This document shows, in pieces, positions 8,827 to 18,383 of a stretch of DNA of 64,000 nucleotides (the first letter of the stretch is position 1; each line of letters begins with the position of its first letter). This DNA comes from Natranaeroarchaeum sulfidigenes. Lineage in GTDB: Archaea; Halobacteriota; Halobacteria; Halobacteriales; Natronoarchaeaceae. The stretch is from positions 2,418,001 to 2,482,000 of the forward strand of contig NZ_CP064786.1 of assembly GCF_017094485.1 (NCBI RefSeq). The letters run 5' to 3'. The position numbers and the translations under genes are program-made. Below the pieces are notes generated by a model. The model did not search any database. It was not told where the DNA came from and worked only from the letters and a program-made list of their open reading frames with translations.

Positions 8827-9960
8827 GTGATCCCCGGCATCGACGAATACGACGTGGACGTGAGCGTCGAGGAAGCCGCGATCGAGTCACTGCTCGACGT
8901 CGGGCCTGCGGACGTCGAACCAGCCCCAGAACTCTCCTTCGCGAGAAACGTCTTCGTCCCGCTGACGACGGCCTGCCGGTACACCTGCACCTACTGTACG
9001 TACTTCGACCCGCCGGGCGAGGCATCGCTGCTCTCGCCCGAAGAAGTCCGGGGAATCCTGCAGACCGGCGTCGACGCTGGCTGTACGGAGGCGCTGTTTA
9101 CGTTCGGCGACGATCCGGATGACCGCTACACGGCGATCCACGACCAGCTCGCTGAGTGGGGCCACAGATCGATCCACGAGTACCTGCGTGAGGTCTGTGA
9201 GATCGCACTGGACGAAGGAATTCTCCCACACAGCAACCCCGGCGATCAGACCTACGAGCAGATGCAGACCGTTGCGGACGTCAACGCGAGCATGGGAGTG
9301 ATGCTGGAGACGACTGCGGACGTCGACGTTCACGCTGGCTCGCGCCGGAAGACGCCGGGCCAGCGGTTGAATACGATTGCGAATGCGGGCAAGCTCTCGG
9401 TCCCCTTTACCACCGGGGTTCTGGTGGGGATCGGCGAGGACTGGCGCGACCGGGCAGAGAGCCTGCTTGCGATCCGCGAGTTACACGACCGCTACGATCA
9501 TATTCAGGAAGTGATCGTGCAGCCAGTTGCGGAAAACGAGCGCTGGCAGGACGGTACGCCGGATCGGGACACGATGCGGCGCGTAGTGGCGATGGCCCGG
9601 CACGCGCTCCCCGAGGAGGTGTCGGTCCAGGTGCCGCCGAACCTGGCCGACGCTCGTGAACTCGTCGACTGCGGGATCGACGATCTGGGTGGTGTTTCGC
9701 CGATCACCGACGACCACATCAATCCCGACTACGCGTGGCCAGCGCTGAACGAACTGGAAACAGTAGCGGACCACGCTGGGGTCCCTCTCCGCGAGCGTCT
9801 GCCGGTGTACGAACGGTTCCTGCCCGCCGAGTTGCGCTCATCCGGGTTCGAGGGTCGTGTCGCCGAAGGCGACGACTGGCTCTCCGGGCGGATCGTGGAC
9901 GCCCTCGCCGAGCAATCAGTGGCGGGCGAGCGGTATCGTGCCGTCCTCGCGGGCGACTAA
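8827..9960 (+). CDS. cofG: 7,8-didemethyl-8-hydroxy-5-deazariboflavin synthase subunit CofG
   Basis: A 377-aa radical-SAM enzyme that, with CofH, makes the F0 chromophore of coenzyme F420. The Fe4S4-binding C-x3-C-x2-C is at Cys50, Cys54 and Cys57 (C-R-Y-T-C-T-Y-C). Other CofG signatures include H-S-N-P-G-D, the long L-E-T-T-A-D segment and G-G-V-S-P-I-T-D-D-H-I-N-P near the C-terminus. It uses a GTG start placed by the TATA box 32 nt upstream. The gene converges with cofH and overlaps it by 4 nt at the stop codons. Confidence 0.95.
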   Translation: MIPGIDEYDVDVSVEEAAIESLLDVGPADVEPAPELSFARNVFVPLTTACRYTCTYCTYFDPPGEASLLSPEEVRGILQTGVDAGCTEALFTFGDDPDDRYTAIHDQLAEWGHRSIHEYLREVCEIALDEGILPHSNPGDQTYEQMQTVADVNASMGVMLETTADVDVHAGSRRKTPGQRLNTIANAGKLSVPFTTGVLVGIGEDWRDRAESLLAIRELHDRYDHIQEVIVQPVAENERWQDGTPDRDTMRRVVAMARHALPEEVSVQVPPNLADARELVDCGIDDLGGVSPITDDHINPDYAWPALNELETVADHAGVPLRERLPVYERFLPAELRSSGFEGRVAEGDDWLSGRIVDALAEQSVAGERYRAVLAGD

Positions 9961-11330
9961 TCGTCGGCAGCAGGTGGTTGCTCTGGTACCCCATCGAGCA
10001 TTGGTGACCCGTCGGCTCGCGGGCCAAGCAACGGTCCGAGGGGAGCGTCGTCGGCATCGAGTTTCCGCCGTTTCCGGTAATCAGTGGAGCGCTCGACGGG
10101 AACGCGACCGATCGACTCGATCATCTCGGCGTACTGGTCGAACGTGCGGATTTCTCCGTAGTCCCCGCCCGCCCGCTTCGTGATCTCCTCGGAGAGGATC
10201 GTCCCCATGAAGTCGTCAGCACCACAGGAAAGCATCTTCAGCCCCTGCTCGTCCCCGTACTTGACCCACGAGGACTGTATGTGCTCGACGTTATCGAGGA
10301 AGAGCCGGGAGACGGCGATCATCAGTTCGTCCTCGTCGTCGCTCGCGCCGCCGTCGACCAGCCCCTGACGATAGAGTGGGGTCTCCGGATGGATGAACGA
10401 GAGCGGGACGAACTCGGTGATCGCGCCGGTTCGGTCCTGTAGCTCACGGACGCGCTGGAGGTGGACCGCGCGGTGGGCGGCGTTCTCGACGTGGCCGTAC
10501 ATGATCGTGGCGGTGATATCGAGGCCGACGTTGGCGGCGGCTTCCATCGCGGTCAGCCACTCCTCGGCACCGATCTTGCCGGGACAGATCGCTTCGCGGA
10601 CTTCGGGGACGAGGATCTCCGCGGCGGTACCGGGGACGCTGTCGAGGCCCGCATCCCGGAGCCTGCGGTACACCTCCTCATAGCTCCAGTCAGTACCCCG
10701 TCGGGCGTGATACGCCTCCTCGGGCGTCATCGAGTGGACGTGAACGCCGTCGACGTTCATCGCGTCGATCTGCTCGACGTATGTGCCGGGATCGACATCG
10801 TATGCCTCGGGTGGCGTGTACTGGACGTCAGGATCGTCGAGGGTTTCGAGAACTCCGCGGTGCTCGTCGTCCAGCGCGAACGCGGGATGGAGTCCCGAAA
10901 CGGAACAGACCTCGTAGATCCCCATATCGAGCGCGTCGTCGACAATTTCGCGTGACTGGGCGGGCGTCTTGGTGAAGCCATCGTTCTCGCCGTCGTGGTC
11001 GCGCTCGAAACGCTGGGCGGCGTCCTTGAAGTTACAGAACAGACAGCCAACGTCACAGGCGGTCGTGACGTTGTTGTTGAGGTTCGCGACGAAGGTGACT
11101 TCCTCGCCGACGACCTCGGCCCGGCGTCGATCCGCCGCTTCGAGCACCTGCTCCTTGCGCTGGGGGTCGATACCGTCGTCGTCACTACCGGTCGTCAACA
11201 GCTCGATCGCGTCGTCGACCGTCAATCGCGTGCCGTCCCGCGCCTTCGCCAGCGCGTTTTCGAAGGACTGGTCGCTGGTCGGCGTGTGCTCGAATGCAAG
11301 GTCGGGATCGGCGTCGAGGCCATCGGCCAT
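9957..11330 (-). CDS. cofH: 5-amino-6-(D-ribitylamino)uracil--L-tyrosine 4-hydroxyphenyl transferase CofH
   Basis: A radical-SAM enzyme of about 457 aa that couples tyrosine to the ribityl-uracil precursor in F0 synthesis. The C-x3-C-x2-C cluster motif (C-D-V-G-C-L-F-C) is at about residues 92-99 after N-N-N-V-T-T-A. Two adjacent ATGs occur (11333 and 11330); a TTTTAATG box at 11353-11360 on this strand is better spaced to 11330. It is arranged tail to tail with its partner cofG, an uncommon layout for two subunits of one pathway. purC starts divergently about 100 nt away. Confidence 0.95.
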   Translation of the reverse strand: MADGLDADPDLAFEHTPTSDQSFENALAKARDGTRLTVDDAIELLTTGSDDDGIDPQRKEQVLEAADRRRAEVVGEEVTFVANLNNNVTTACDVGCLFCNFKDAAQRFERDHDGENDGFTKTPAQSREIVDDALDMGIYEVCSVSGLHPAFALDDEHRGVLETLDDPDVQYTPPEAYDVDPGTYVEQIDAMNVDGVHVHSMTPEEAYHARRGTDWSYEEVYRRLRDAGLDSVPGTAAEILVPEVREAICPGKIGAEEWLTAMEAAANVGLDITATIMYGHVENAAHRAVHLQRVRELQDRTGAITEFVPLSFIHPETPLYRQGLVDGGASDDEDELMIAVSRLFLDNVEHIQSSWVKYGDEQGLKMLSCGADDFMGTILSEEITKRAGGDYGEIRTFDQYAEMIESIGRVPVERSTDYRKRRKLDADDAPLGPLLGPRADGSPMLDGVPEQPPAADD

Positions 11331-11431
11331 CACCCGTCATAGGGGTCTCCGTCATTAAAACGTGCGCGGGTTCGTCCGCAGCCGCTCGTCGTTTCGGCAG
11401 CTACATTATCCGGGACGCCACGAGTTGGTGT

Positions 11432-12451
11432 ATGACCAGCGTCAAGGAGTTCCGCGTCGACGCCGAGGCGACCCCCGACGAGCTCGGCCGCGGCGCGTTC
11501 GTCTTCACGGACGCGTACTCGGTGTTCGACTGGGGACAGATGCCCGACGAGATTCCGGACAAAGGAGCCAGCCTCTGTGCGATGGGCGCGTACAACTTCG
11601 AGCTGCTCGAAGCCGAGGGAGTGCCGACTCACTATCGCGGTGTCGTCGAGGATGGCGATACCGTCTCGCTCGATGATGTCGATGCGCCGCCGACCGAGAT
11701 GGCGATCGACCTCACCCAGGTTCCAGATCTGCCACACGACGGCCGCGAGTACGACTACGACACGTACCACGACGCCGCGGGCGAGAACTACCTCGTGCCG
11801 CTCGAAATCGTCTTTCGGAATCGCGTCCCGATCGGCTCCAGTCTGCGCCGCCGGACGGACCCCTCCGATCATGGACTCAGCCTCGACGACTGGCCAGACG
11901 AGCCGGTCGATCTGGACGAACCGATCGTCGAGTTCTCGACGAAGTACGAGGAGTCCGACCGGTATCTGGATCGGGCGGAAGCCGACCGGAACGCTGGAAT
12001 CGCCTCGATCGACGAGCTCGACTCGGTCGCCCGCGCGGTCAACCTGACCGTCACCAACCGCGCCGAGTCGGTTGGGATGACCCATGAGGACGGGAAGATC
12101 GAGTGTCTGTACTACGACGGCGAGATCCGCGTCGCGGACGTCGTCGGGACGTTCGACGAGAACCGTTTTAGCTACGAGGGCCAGCAGCTGTCCAAGGAGG
12201 TCATCAGGCAGTACCACAAACGTACCCAGCCCGAGTGGGTCGAGGCGGTAGACGCCGCGAAAACCGAGGCCAAAGAGACGGATGTGGCGGACTGGCGGCC
12301 ACTCTGTGACGTCCAGCCACAGCCCCTCGACGAGGACGTCATCGAGACTGCACGCGCGATCTACACGGCCGGAACGAACGCATACGTCGGTCAGGAGCTG
12401 TTCGACGCACCAGCGCTTGACGACGCCGTCGACGCCGCCCGAGAGCTGTAG
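11432..12451 (+). CDS. purC: Phosphoribosylaminoimidazole-succinocarboxamide synthase (SAICAR synthetase)
   Basis: A 339-aa purine-pathway enzyme joining CAIR and aspartate. Visible family signatures are [11 protein letters not shown] near the start, [15 protein letters not shown] and the [12 protein letters not shown] segment. The protein is longer than bacterial PurC, as in haloarchaea. An A/T-rich CTACATTATC about 25 nt before ATG 11432 fits a leaderless promoter. The upstream in-frame extension overlaps the divergent cofH promoter and is unlikely to be real. Confidence 0.95.
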   Translation: MTSVKEFRVDAEATPDELGRGAFVFTDAYSVFDWGQMPDEIPDKGASLCAMGAYNFELLEAEGVPTHYRGVVEDGDTVSLDDVDAPPTEMAIDLTQVPDLPHDGREYDYDTYHDAAGENYLVPLEIVFRNRVPIGSSLRRRTDPSDHGLSLDDWPDEPVDLDEPIVEFSTKYEESDRYLDRAEADRNAGIASIDELDSVARAVNLTVTNRAESVGMTHEDGKIECLYYDGEIRVADVVGTFDENRFSYEGQQLSKEVIRQYHKRTQPEWVEAVDAAKTEAKETDVADWRPLCDVQPQPLDEDVIETARAIYTAGTNAYVGQELFDAPALDDAVDAAREL

Positions 12452-12500
12452 CGGGGAGAAATAGAACGTTTAAAACCTGTCGTCTACTTCCATGGCAACA

Positions 12501-12689
12501 ATGGTAGATCCGACTTCAGATCTCGAAGAGGACGTCAGCGAGGACGACGCACCGCGATGTGTCGTCTGCGACGAGCCAATCGTCGAGGATCCCGCCCACC
12601 GCGTCCGGACGTGGGTCGAGGACGGCGCGGTCGAGCATCGACACTTCTGCTCGGAATCCTGTGAGGCCGAGTGGGAGTCAGAGGACTGA
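12501..12689 (+). CDS. Small zinc-binding protein, 62 aa
   Basis: The protein has an acidic N-terminus followed by C-V-V-C-D-E-P-I ... H-F-C-S-E-S-C, a four-Cys treble-clef or MYM/TRASH-like metal site with the pattern C-x2-C ... C-x3-C. From memory it resembles the haloarchaeal DUF7576 group. An in-frame ATG at 12492 exists, but TTTAAA at 12469-12474 is spaced 27-32 nt from the ATG at 12501, so I chose the latter. The function is unknown; such micro-proteins often act as regulators or metal carriers. Confidence 0.7.
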   Translation: MVDPTSDLEEDVSEDDAPRCVVCDEPIVEDPAHRVRTWVEDGAVEHRHFCSESCEAEWESED

Positions 12690-12782
12690 ACGCCGCTTTT
12701 GCTCTCGGATCTCGCTTCGATACTGTCACTGGCCTCGCGCATACCGAATTGACTAAGAGCATCCCGTTCTGCAGTACACCTA

Positions 12783-13739
12783 ATGACAACGCTGGGGACG
12801 GCCAGCGCAGCACCCGGCGAAGTAGATACCGGGCGACTGCACGTCGGCGAGACCCGTGATGGGAGCCGGATCGGATTGCCGGTCGCGGTGATAAATGGCG
12901 CGGCGGACGGCAAGCGACTCTACGTACAGGCGGTCAGCGACGGCGACGAGCTAAACGGTCTGGGCGTCCTCCGACGATTCGTCCCGCAGGTCGAGCCAGC
13001 CGAACTCGCTGGCGAGATCCTGATCGTCGGGATCGTCAACTACCACGCCTTCCAGGTCGCCGAGCATCGAAACCCGATCGACGATACGAAAATGAACCGG
13101 GTCTACCCCGGCAACGAGAACGGCACGTCGAGCGAGCGGATCGCCAGCGCGACGTTCGACGCCGCGGTGAGCGCGGATCTCGTCATCGACCTCCATCAGG
13201 GATCGACGAGTCAGATGATCGACGAGACACGAGTTCGGTGCGGGAAACGCCACCGAAAACACAGGGAGTGCCTCGAACTGGCCAAAACCTTTGGCTGCGG
13301 TTACATCCTCGATCAGAAGGGGCCGGACGGCCAGCTGGCCAGAGCAGCCCCCGACGAGGGGATCCCGACCATCGACCCGGAGCTTGGCGGCGCTGTCGGT
13401 CTCGACGAACGAAGCGTCGATATCGGCGTCGAGGGGCTGTTCAACGTCCTCCGCGAGTACGACTTCCTGAGCGGAACTGCCGATATCGAGCCACAGATCC
13501 GCGCGTCCGGGTTCGACCAGTACGGCTCACCGTCGGGTGGACTCGTCGATTTTGCCGTCGACCTCGGCGATCGGGTTTCAGCCGGTGATCGACTCTTCAC
13601 GATCACTGATGTCTTCGGAACGGTGAAATCCGAGATAACCGCGGATAACGATGGGGTATTCTGGCGAACCCGACGCCTTCCACAGGTCGCAACAGGCGAA
13701 TACGTCTGCTCGGTCGGCACGGACATCGACACGTACTGA
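12783..13739 (+). CDS. Succinylglutamate desuccinylase/aspartoacylase-family protein
   Basis: A 318-aa protein of the M14-like AstE/AspA deacylase family. It shows the Arg-containing substrate region (E-H-R-N-P-I-D-D-T-K-M-N-R-V-Y-P-G, about residues 94-110), the distal metal ligand in D-L-H-Q-G (His138) and the usual C-terminal beta domain with G-D-R-V-S-A-G-D. The first metal motif, normally H-G-x-E, reads D-G-D-E (Asp53, Glu56), so the canonical His is an Asp. Hydrolysis of an N-acyl amino acid or related amide is likely; the substrate is unknown. Confidence 0.8.
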   Translation: MTTLGTASAAPGEVDTGRLHVGETRDGSRIGLPVAVINGAADGKRLYVQAVSDGDELNGLGVLRRFVPQVEPAELAGEILIVGIVNYHAFQVAEHRNPIDDTKMNRVYPGNENGTSSERIASATFDAAVSADLVIDLHQGSTSQMIDETRVRCGKRHRKHRECLELAKTFGCGYILDQKGPDGQLARAAPDEGIPTIDPELGGAVGLDERSVDIGVEGLFNVLREYDFLSGTADIEPQIRASGFDQYGSPSGGLVDFAVDLGDRVSAGDRLFTITDVFGTVKSEITADNDGVFWRTRRLPQVATGEYVCSVGTDIDTY

Positions 13740-13835
13740 TCGGGGCGCTGCCAGCGAAACGCTCTTTACACAGATGTGTGTGAGTACCGCACAGACAGCG
13801 GATCCGCGGCCGCCGGTCCGCACTCCCCCCTACAC

Positions 13836-15029
13836 ATGAGTACCGATCTCCATTGCCGATCCTGTGACAGAACCTACGAGGCAAGCGCCGAGGAGCCGTG
13901 GCGGTGTCTCTGTGGCGCACCGCTGGATTATGCCGAGCGCTCGCTTCCCGGTCGAAACACCCCGCCGGTTGCCCGTTCGATCGACCGTAATCTCGGGCTG
14001 TGGGCGTTTCAGGAGTTTCTCCCCGAACCTCCGCTGGTCACGTTAAAAGAGGGCTTTACACCGCTGGTCGACGCCGACGGGTGGAACGCCCAGTTCAAGC
14101 TTGAGTATCTCTTTCCCTCCGGTAGCTACAAAGATCGCGGTGCAACCCTGACGCTGTCTCGGGCCGCCGCGCTCGGCGTCGAGAAGGTGATCGAAGACTC
14201 CTCGGGGAACGCGGGTGCTGCGATCGCCACTTACGCCGCCCGTGCCGACATCGAGGCCGATATCTACGTCCCCGCGGATGTCAAACAGTCGAAGCTCGTC
14301 GCGATCCAGCGAGCGGGTGCCCGTCCGATCCGAGTCGAAGGATCGCGTGAGGACGTCACCGACGCCTGTCTCACCGCCGTCGAGAGCGCCGACGGGGAGC
14401 GATCCGGGGGACCACAGCAGACGGGGACGGGCTGGTACGCCAGCCACGCGTGGAATCCAGCATTTTATGCCGGAACGGCGACCATGGCGTACGAAATCGC
14501 AGCCCAGCGGGAGTGGTCGGTGCCGGACGCCCTCGTCGTCCCCCTGGGACACGGAACCGTGTTGTTGGGGGCCTATCGGGGCTTTACCGCACTGCGCGAG
14601 GCTGGCTACACCGATAGACTCCCCCGACTGCTCGGGGCACAGGCGGTCGGCTATGATCCAATCGCCAGCGAACTGCACGATGATGATACCGGAGGCGAAG
14701 ACGTCCCAGGGAGCTCGCTCACCGAAGCGCTTGTGAACTCCGACGAACCGCCGGAGCCAAACGACCTTGCAGACGGGATTCAGATCCGGTCCCCGGCGCG
14801 GGAAGGGCAGCTCTTCGAGGCGATCGAACGGACGAACGGTGACGCGATTGCGCTGAACAGCGACGACGTCGAGAGCGAACTCGACCGGCTCCACCGCAAC
14901 GGCTTCTACGTCGAGCCCACGAGTGCGGTCGCAAGCGCCGCCCTCCACGAGTACCGTGACCGCGGCGTCCTCTCGCCGGATGCGGACGTCGTTGTCCCGC
15001 TGACCGGAAGCGGCATGAAAACGCTATGA
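13836..15029 (+). CDS. Threonine synthase-like PLP enzyme
   Basis: A 397-aa fold-type II PLP enzyme. The N-terminus has a rubredoxin-like zinc ribbon (C-R-S-C ... C-L-C) typical of archaeal threonine synthases. The PLP lysine is Lys99 in P-S-G-S-Y-K-D-R-G, followed by E-D-S-S-G-N-A-G and a C-terminal V-P-L-T-G-S-G-M-K. Haloarchaea often carry several ThrC paralogues. Without neighbours from threonine synthesis I cannot say whether this one converts O-phosphohomoserine. Start ATG 13836 was chosen because M-S-T-D-L-H-C leads straight into the zinc ribbon. Confidence 0.85.
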   Translation: MSTDLHCRSCDRTYEASAEEPWRCLCGAPLDYAERSLPGRNTPPVARSIDRNLGLWAFQEFLPEPPLVTLKEGFTPLVDADGWNAQFKLEYLFPSGSYKDRGATLTLSRAAALGVEKVIEDSSGNAGAAIATYAARADIEADIYVPADVKQSKLVAIQRAGARPIRVEGSREDVTDACLTAVESADGERSGGPQQTGTGWYASHAWNPAFYAGTATMAYEIAAQREWSVPDALVVPLGHGTVLLGAYRGFTALREAGYTDRLPRLLGAQAVGYDPIASELHDDDTGGEDVPGSSLTEALVNSDEPPEPNDLADGIQIRSPAREGQLFEAIERTNGDAIALNSDDVESELDRLHRNGFYVEPTSAVASAALHEYRDRGVLSPDADVVVPLTGSGMKTL

Positions 15030-15322
15030 GCGATTCCGGCGCTGAACAGCCGTATGTCTCATCGGCTATCGTACCCATGTTATGTCACGGGGGCTCGGTG
15101 CGGTCGAATTGGTGGGCGAACTGCTGTCCGACATTGCCGTGATTCCGATCGCTCATGACGCAACTGGACACGTTGTCGTACTCTTCGCGGTAGTGTACTG
15201 GCGCCCGGACCGCACCAGCACGATTCAATTTCGTGGTATCGAACCACCATCTCTATCCGGGTCAGATTGTTCCAGCCACGACGAAACGTATATTAACTGC
15301 AATCATGTGAGTGTTCTAACGC
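15030..15322. other. Intergenic region with no supported gene
   Basis: Almost 300 nt between the threonine synthase-like gene and PAP2. An 83-codon frame exists (15082-15333), but its composition and lack of any motif do not support a gene. The right end contains the likely PAP2 promoter (CGTATATTAAC at 15287-15297). A small hairpin GTGGT/ACCAC lies at 15233-15247. Confidence 0.5.
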
Positions 15323-16156
15323 ATGCAGCGTGACGTCGGTGCAGTCGACCTGTTCCAGTCGTTGGTCCCTGAATCCCTCGCGATGGTGGTCGCCCTCCTC
15401 ACGCAGCTCGGTGCCCTCTGGTTCGCCGGATTCGTTCTGGCGGGCGTCTATCTGTTTCACGACCGGGAGGATGCGGTGGTGATCGGTGGACTGCTGATCG
15501 CTAGCACGGCGATCTGGCGGGCGATCAAAGACGCGTATCGACTCCCGCGACCCGAGCAACCGCTGGTGGCCGTCGAGTCGCTCCCGGAGCTCCTGCAGCC
15601 GGTCTTCCAGTATGCGGTGGTCAACAGCGGCCCGGGGTTCCCGAGCGGGCACGCGATGACCGGGACCGTCGTGTACTTTCTGCTCGCCGAGTACCTCCCG
15701 GTCAGTACGCGACGACGGCGATACACCGCCGCAGTCGGTCTCGTCGCGCTCGTCGGCGCGACACGGATCACACTCGGTGTCCACTATCTCGTAGACGTGA
15801 TCGTAGGCGCGGCGCTGGCACAACTGCTAATACTCGGTGCTGGCCGTATCCTCGGTCGGCATCCCGACCGGCGGGCGACACTCGCAGTCCTGATCGGCGT
15901 CTGCTTTGCAGGTCTGGGTCTGCTGGTGAACCTGCTCGTCGACCCCATCAATCCGAAGGACGTGCTCATCGTGACCGCGTCGGTGACGCTGCTGGGCTGG
16001 TGGGAGGTAGTAGTACGACACGGCTGGAAGCCACCGAGTGCAACCGTTCGTTCGCTCCCCCCGACCGTGTTTAAGACCGCCTTTGGTGCCGTCATTGCCG
16101 CCCAGGTTGCGTTCGGTCTCCTCGCGTTCGGCGTCCATACAATCGCGCTCGGCTAG
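15323..16156 (+). CDS. PAP2-family phosphatase, membrane
   Basis: A 277-aa integral membrane protein with the three PAP2 motifs: K-x6-R-P (Lys69 to Arg76-Pro77), P-S-G-H (107-110) and R-x5-H (Arg148, His154, followed by Y-L-V-D). Several hydrophobic helices surround them, and extra C-terminal helices extend the protein beyond the core. The family dephosphorylates lipid phosphates or polyprenyl pyrophosphates at the membrane. A TATA-like box about 27-34 nt upstream suggests its own leaderless transcript. Confidence 0.9.
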   Translation: MQRDVGAVDLFQSLVPESLAMVVALLTQLGALWFAGFVLAGVYLFHDREDAVVIGGLLIASTAIWRAIKDAYRLPRPEQPLVAVESLPELLQPVFQYAVVNSGPGFPSGHAMTGTVVYFLLAEYLPVSTRRRRYTAAVGLVALVGATRITLGVHYLVDVIVGAALAQLLILGAGRILGRHPDRRATLAVLIGVCFAGLGLLVNLLVDPINPKDVLIVTASVTLLGWWEVVVRHGWKPPSATVRSLPPTVFKTAFGAVIAAQVAFGLLAFGVHTIALG

Positions 16157-16166
16157 CCGTGTTCGA

Positions 16167-17435
16167 TCACCGCTCGGGATGTATCGGTGCGTCGAACCCA
16201 CCCCGCACGAGCGGTTTCGCAATGTGGCGGCGCGCACATGGCGGAACCTCATACCAGCCCGGTTCGAGATCGCGTTCGATCCGGCGCTCGACTTTCCCAT
16301 CCGAACTGGTCTTGCAGTCCCGACAGCGATAGCCCTGTCCCGCACCTGCGCTCTCCATTCGACGCTCGCAGTCGGGACAGGTTGGCGTCACAAGCTCGGT
16401 GGTTTCGAGGGAACGCACCGCGAACTTCTCCAGTTTGAGCGTGCCGCCGCTCACCTCACCACAGACCGTCACTTGATCGCCGGCCCGGAGCGCTCGGACA
16501 CGGTCTCGAAATCGTTTCGTCGGTTCAAAGGCCGCACATTGTCGGCTGGCGTCCCCGTCCCCAACCGTCAGGAAAACGTGGCCGCCCTCACGGGTTTCGG
16601 GCGGGTCAACGACCGTCCCGTCAACACGGTAGGCGTATCCGTCCGTGAGGTCACCGAGTTTGCCGTCGATCAGGTGGACGTCTGTACCCTGATTGGTGTG
16701 AAAGAGCCGCGCTGACTCGACAGGCTCTCCCTGGATGTGCTCGGCAAGGCCCCGGACTGCGTCCGCGTCGTCGCCACGGATCCCGTGGAGGATCGGCCCC
16801 GGCGTGTGCGGGACACAGACCGCCTGCCCCTCGATACGGTCGACGGTATCCCACGCCTCGGGGTAGTAGTCGTCTGCAGCCGCGAAGACGGTATCGAGGT
16901 CGATATCCCGCGGCGTTCCGCGACGCGGCAGCTCGCGGTAGGAAATATACTCGTATGTCCAGTCGTCGTGTGCTCGCCACGCCCCGATCGCCGCGAGCGC
17001 GCCGATTCGTCCCCGTCCGCCATCCCACCCGACGCTTCGGTAGCCGTGGGCGTCGATCAGCGCCTCGGCATCGGCGAGATCGTGGTGTCGGGACATCGCA
17101 TCCCGTGCGAAGGCGGCGATATCGTCAGGCACGGCGTCAGGAGTCCCGTCAGCGACGACGACCCCCGGGCTCGTGCGAGGATCATCGGTCACGGCGGAGT
17201 CGGCCACGAACTCACGAGCGACCTCGAAGGCTCGATCGGCTCCGAGATCCGTGTGGATCGCGAGCGCGGCGTTCCCGCGGGTCTTGTGCTGGACCGCGGG
17301 GTTGAGGCGAATCAGCAGGACGCGGGTCACTGCTCCGGCTGCAGCACTGATTTCGTCGGCGATCCGACTCGCGGCGTACGTCGTACACATCCCCTGCTCG
17401 CGCGAATCGGTGTCGTCGAGCCCGATGACCGTCAT
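16167..17435 (-). CDS. tiaS: tRNA(Ile2) 2-agmatinylcytidine synthetase TiaS
   Basis: A 422-aa archaeal enzyme that attaches agmatine to C34 of tRNA-Ile(CAU) so that it reads AUA. Seen: the N-terminal G-L-D-D-T-D-S motif, G-Y-R-S-V-G-W-D-G-G-R-G-R-I-G, H-T-P-G-P-I-L-H-G-I-R-G, an OB-fold region (residues ~270-350) and a C-terminal zinc ribbon C-P-D-C ... C-R-D-C. The length is normal for the family. It is essential in archaea and stands between PAP2 (convergent) and a divergent small zinc protein. Confidence 0.95.
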   Translation of the reverse strand: MTVIGLDDTDSREQGMCTTYAASRIADEISAAAGAVTRVLLIRLNPAVQHKTRGNAALAIHTDLGADRAFEVAREFVADSAVTDDPRTSPGVVVADGTPDAVPDDIAAFARDAMSRHHDLADAEALIDAHGYRSVGWDGGRGRIGALAAIGAWRAHDDWTYEYISYRELPRRGTPRDIDLDTVFAAADDYYPEAWDTVDRIEGQAVCVPHTPGPILHGIRGDDADAVRGLAEHIQGEPVESARLFHTNQGTDVHLIDGKLGDLTDGYAYRVDGTVVDPPETREGGHVFLTVGDGDASRQCAAFEPTKRFRDRVRALRAGDQVTVCGEVSGGTLKLEKFAVRSLETTELVTPTCPDCERRMESAGAGQGYRCRDCKTSSDGKVERRIERDLEPGWYEVPPCARRHIAKPLVRGGFDAPIHPER

Positions 17436-17527
17436 TTGCTCCCGGTCAGTGCGCGATCACAACGAATCTTGCGACTCCAGGATCCGGCGGCGAGGCGTTT
17501 ATTCGGCTGTACGTCGTTTGTACGGCT

Positions 17528-17692
17528 ATGACGCCCGCGACCCACAGGTGTGTCTGCGGTGCGACGTTGCAGTACAAGCAGGATCTCAGGAAAGAGGACG
17601 GCGACGTCTACCCGATCTGGAAGTGCAGGGACTGTGAGACGCCGGTACCGGGACAGATCGCCGAGCGAATCCGACACCAGCATCCCTCCTGA
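17528..17692 (+). CDS. Small zinc-ribbon protein, 54 aa
   Basis: The short frame reads M-T-P-A-T-H-R-C-V-C-G-A-T-L-Q-Y ... W-K-C-R-D-C-E-T-P-V and ends H-Q-H-P-S. The pairs C-x-C and C-x2-C make a plausible zinc ribbon. TTTATT at 17498-17503 lies 25-30 nt before the ATG, the leaderless promoter spacing, which strongly supports a real gene. It ends 3 nt before the convergent tmk stop. Function is unknown; haloarchaeal zinc micro-proteins of this size are common. Confidence 0.72.
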   Translation: MTPATHRCVCGATLQYKQDLRKEDGDVYPIWKCRDCETPVPGQIAERIRHQHPS

Positions 17693-17695
17693 TCG

Positions 17696-18295
17696 TTACT
17701 CCAGTCGACTGCGATCGTCCACGCTCCGGTCGAGGACTGATGTCACGCGTGTCAGGACGGTCTCCGGCGGTTCCGTGGCATCGATCCGGACGAAGCGATC
17801 GGGATCGTCCTCGATCAGCCGTTCGTAGTTCTCCCGGACGCGGGAGAGGTAGGCATCCTGCTCGAACTTGTTGGTCTTGCCACTTCGCCTGGCGGCGGTC
17901 TCGGGATCGATATCGAAGTAGAGCGTAACGTCTGGACGGACGGTAAACGGCTCGTGGACGTCCTGAACGTACTGCATCGGCTCGTCGAGGACATCCGCCA
18001 GTGTCGCGCCCTGATAGGCGTACCGCGAGTCGGAGTAGCGATCGGAGATCACGAGGTCGCCACGATCCAGAGCAGGCTGGACGGTCTCCGCGAGATGAGC
18101 CGCATGGTCGGCCGTGTAGAGGAACAGCTCTGCGAGCGGATCGGCGTCGTCGTCACCGATCGAGCGGTTGACCGCCTCGCCGTACCACGTCTCCGTCGGC
18201 TCGCGGGTGAATACGGCATCCGGGAACTCCTCGTGTAGCGATTCCCAGACTGTCGTCTTTCCGCTCCCGTCGATCCCTTCCAGCGTCACCAGCAT
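17696..18295 (-). CDS. tmk: Thymidylate kinase
   Basis: A 199-aa dTMP kinase. P-loop G-I-D-G-S-G-K-T-T is at residues 7-15, followed by F-T-R-E-P-T-E-T (substrate Arg), [13 protein letters not shown] (about 84-96) and a lid with [10 protein letters not shown]. It converts dTMP to dTDP for DNA synthesis. The true start is the ATG at 18295 right before V-T-L-E-G-I-D-G; the longer upstream frame is not coding. Confidence 0.95.
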   Translation of the reverse strand: MLVTLEGIDGSGKTTVWESLHEEFPDAVFTREPTETWYGEAVNRSIGDDDADPLAELFLYTADHAAHLAETVQPALDRGDLVISDRYSDSRYAYQGATLADVLDEPMQYVQDVHEPFTVRPDVTLYFDIDPETAARRSGKTNKFEQDAYLSRVRENYERLIEDDPDRFVRIDATEPPETVLTRVTSVLDRSVDDRSRLE

Positions 18296-18383
18296 ACCAC
18301 CTGGTTTGCCCCGACCGGTCAATTGTCTATCGGAGTCCGGCCGCAGGGGTCGCATTTTTCTCATCTGCTGGTGTAACTGAAGT

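Noticed and set aside
15233-15247. T-arm-like hairpin (GTGG-TTCGATA-CCAC on the minus strand), possible tRNA remnant or att site
   Set aside because: The stem is only 4 bp in the required form and no acceptor stem, anticodon arm or matching repeat is found nearby.
15082-15333. 83-codon open frame between the threonine synthase-like gene and PAP2
   Set aside because: No motif or helical pattern, overlap with the PAP2 start and promoter, and no TATA box at a sensible distance.
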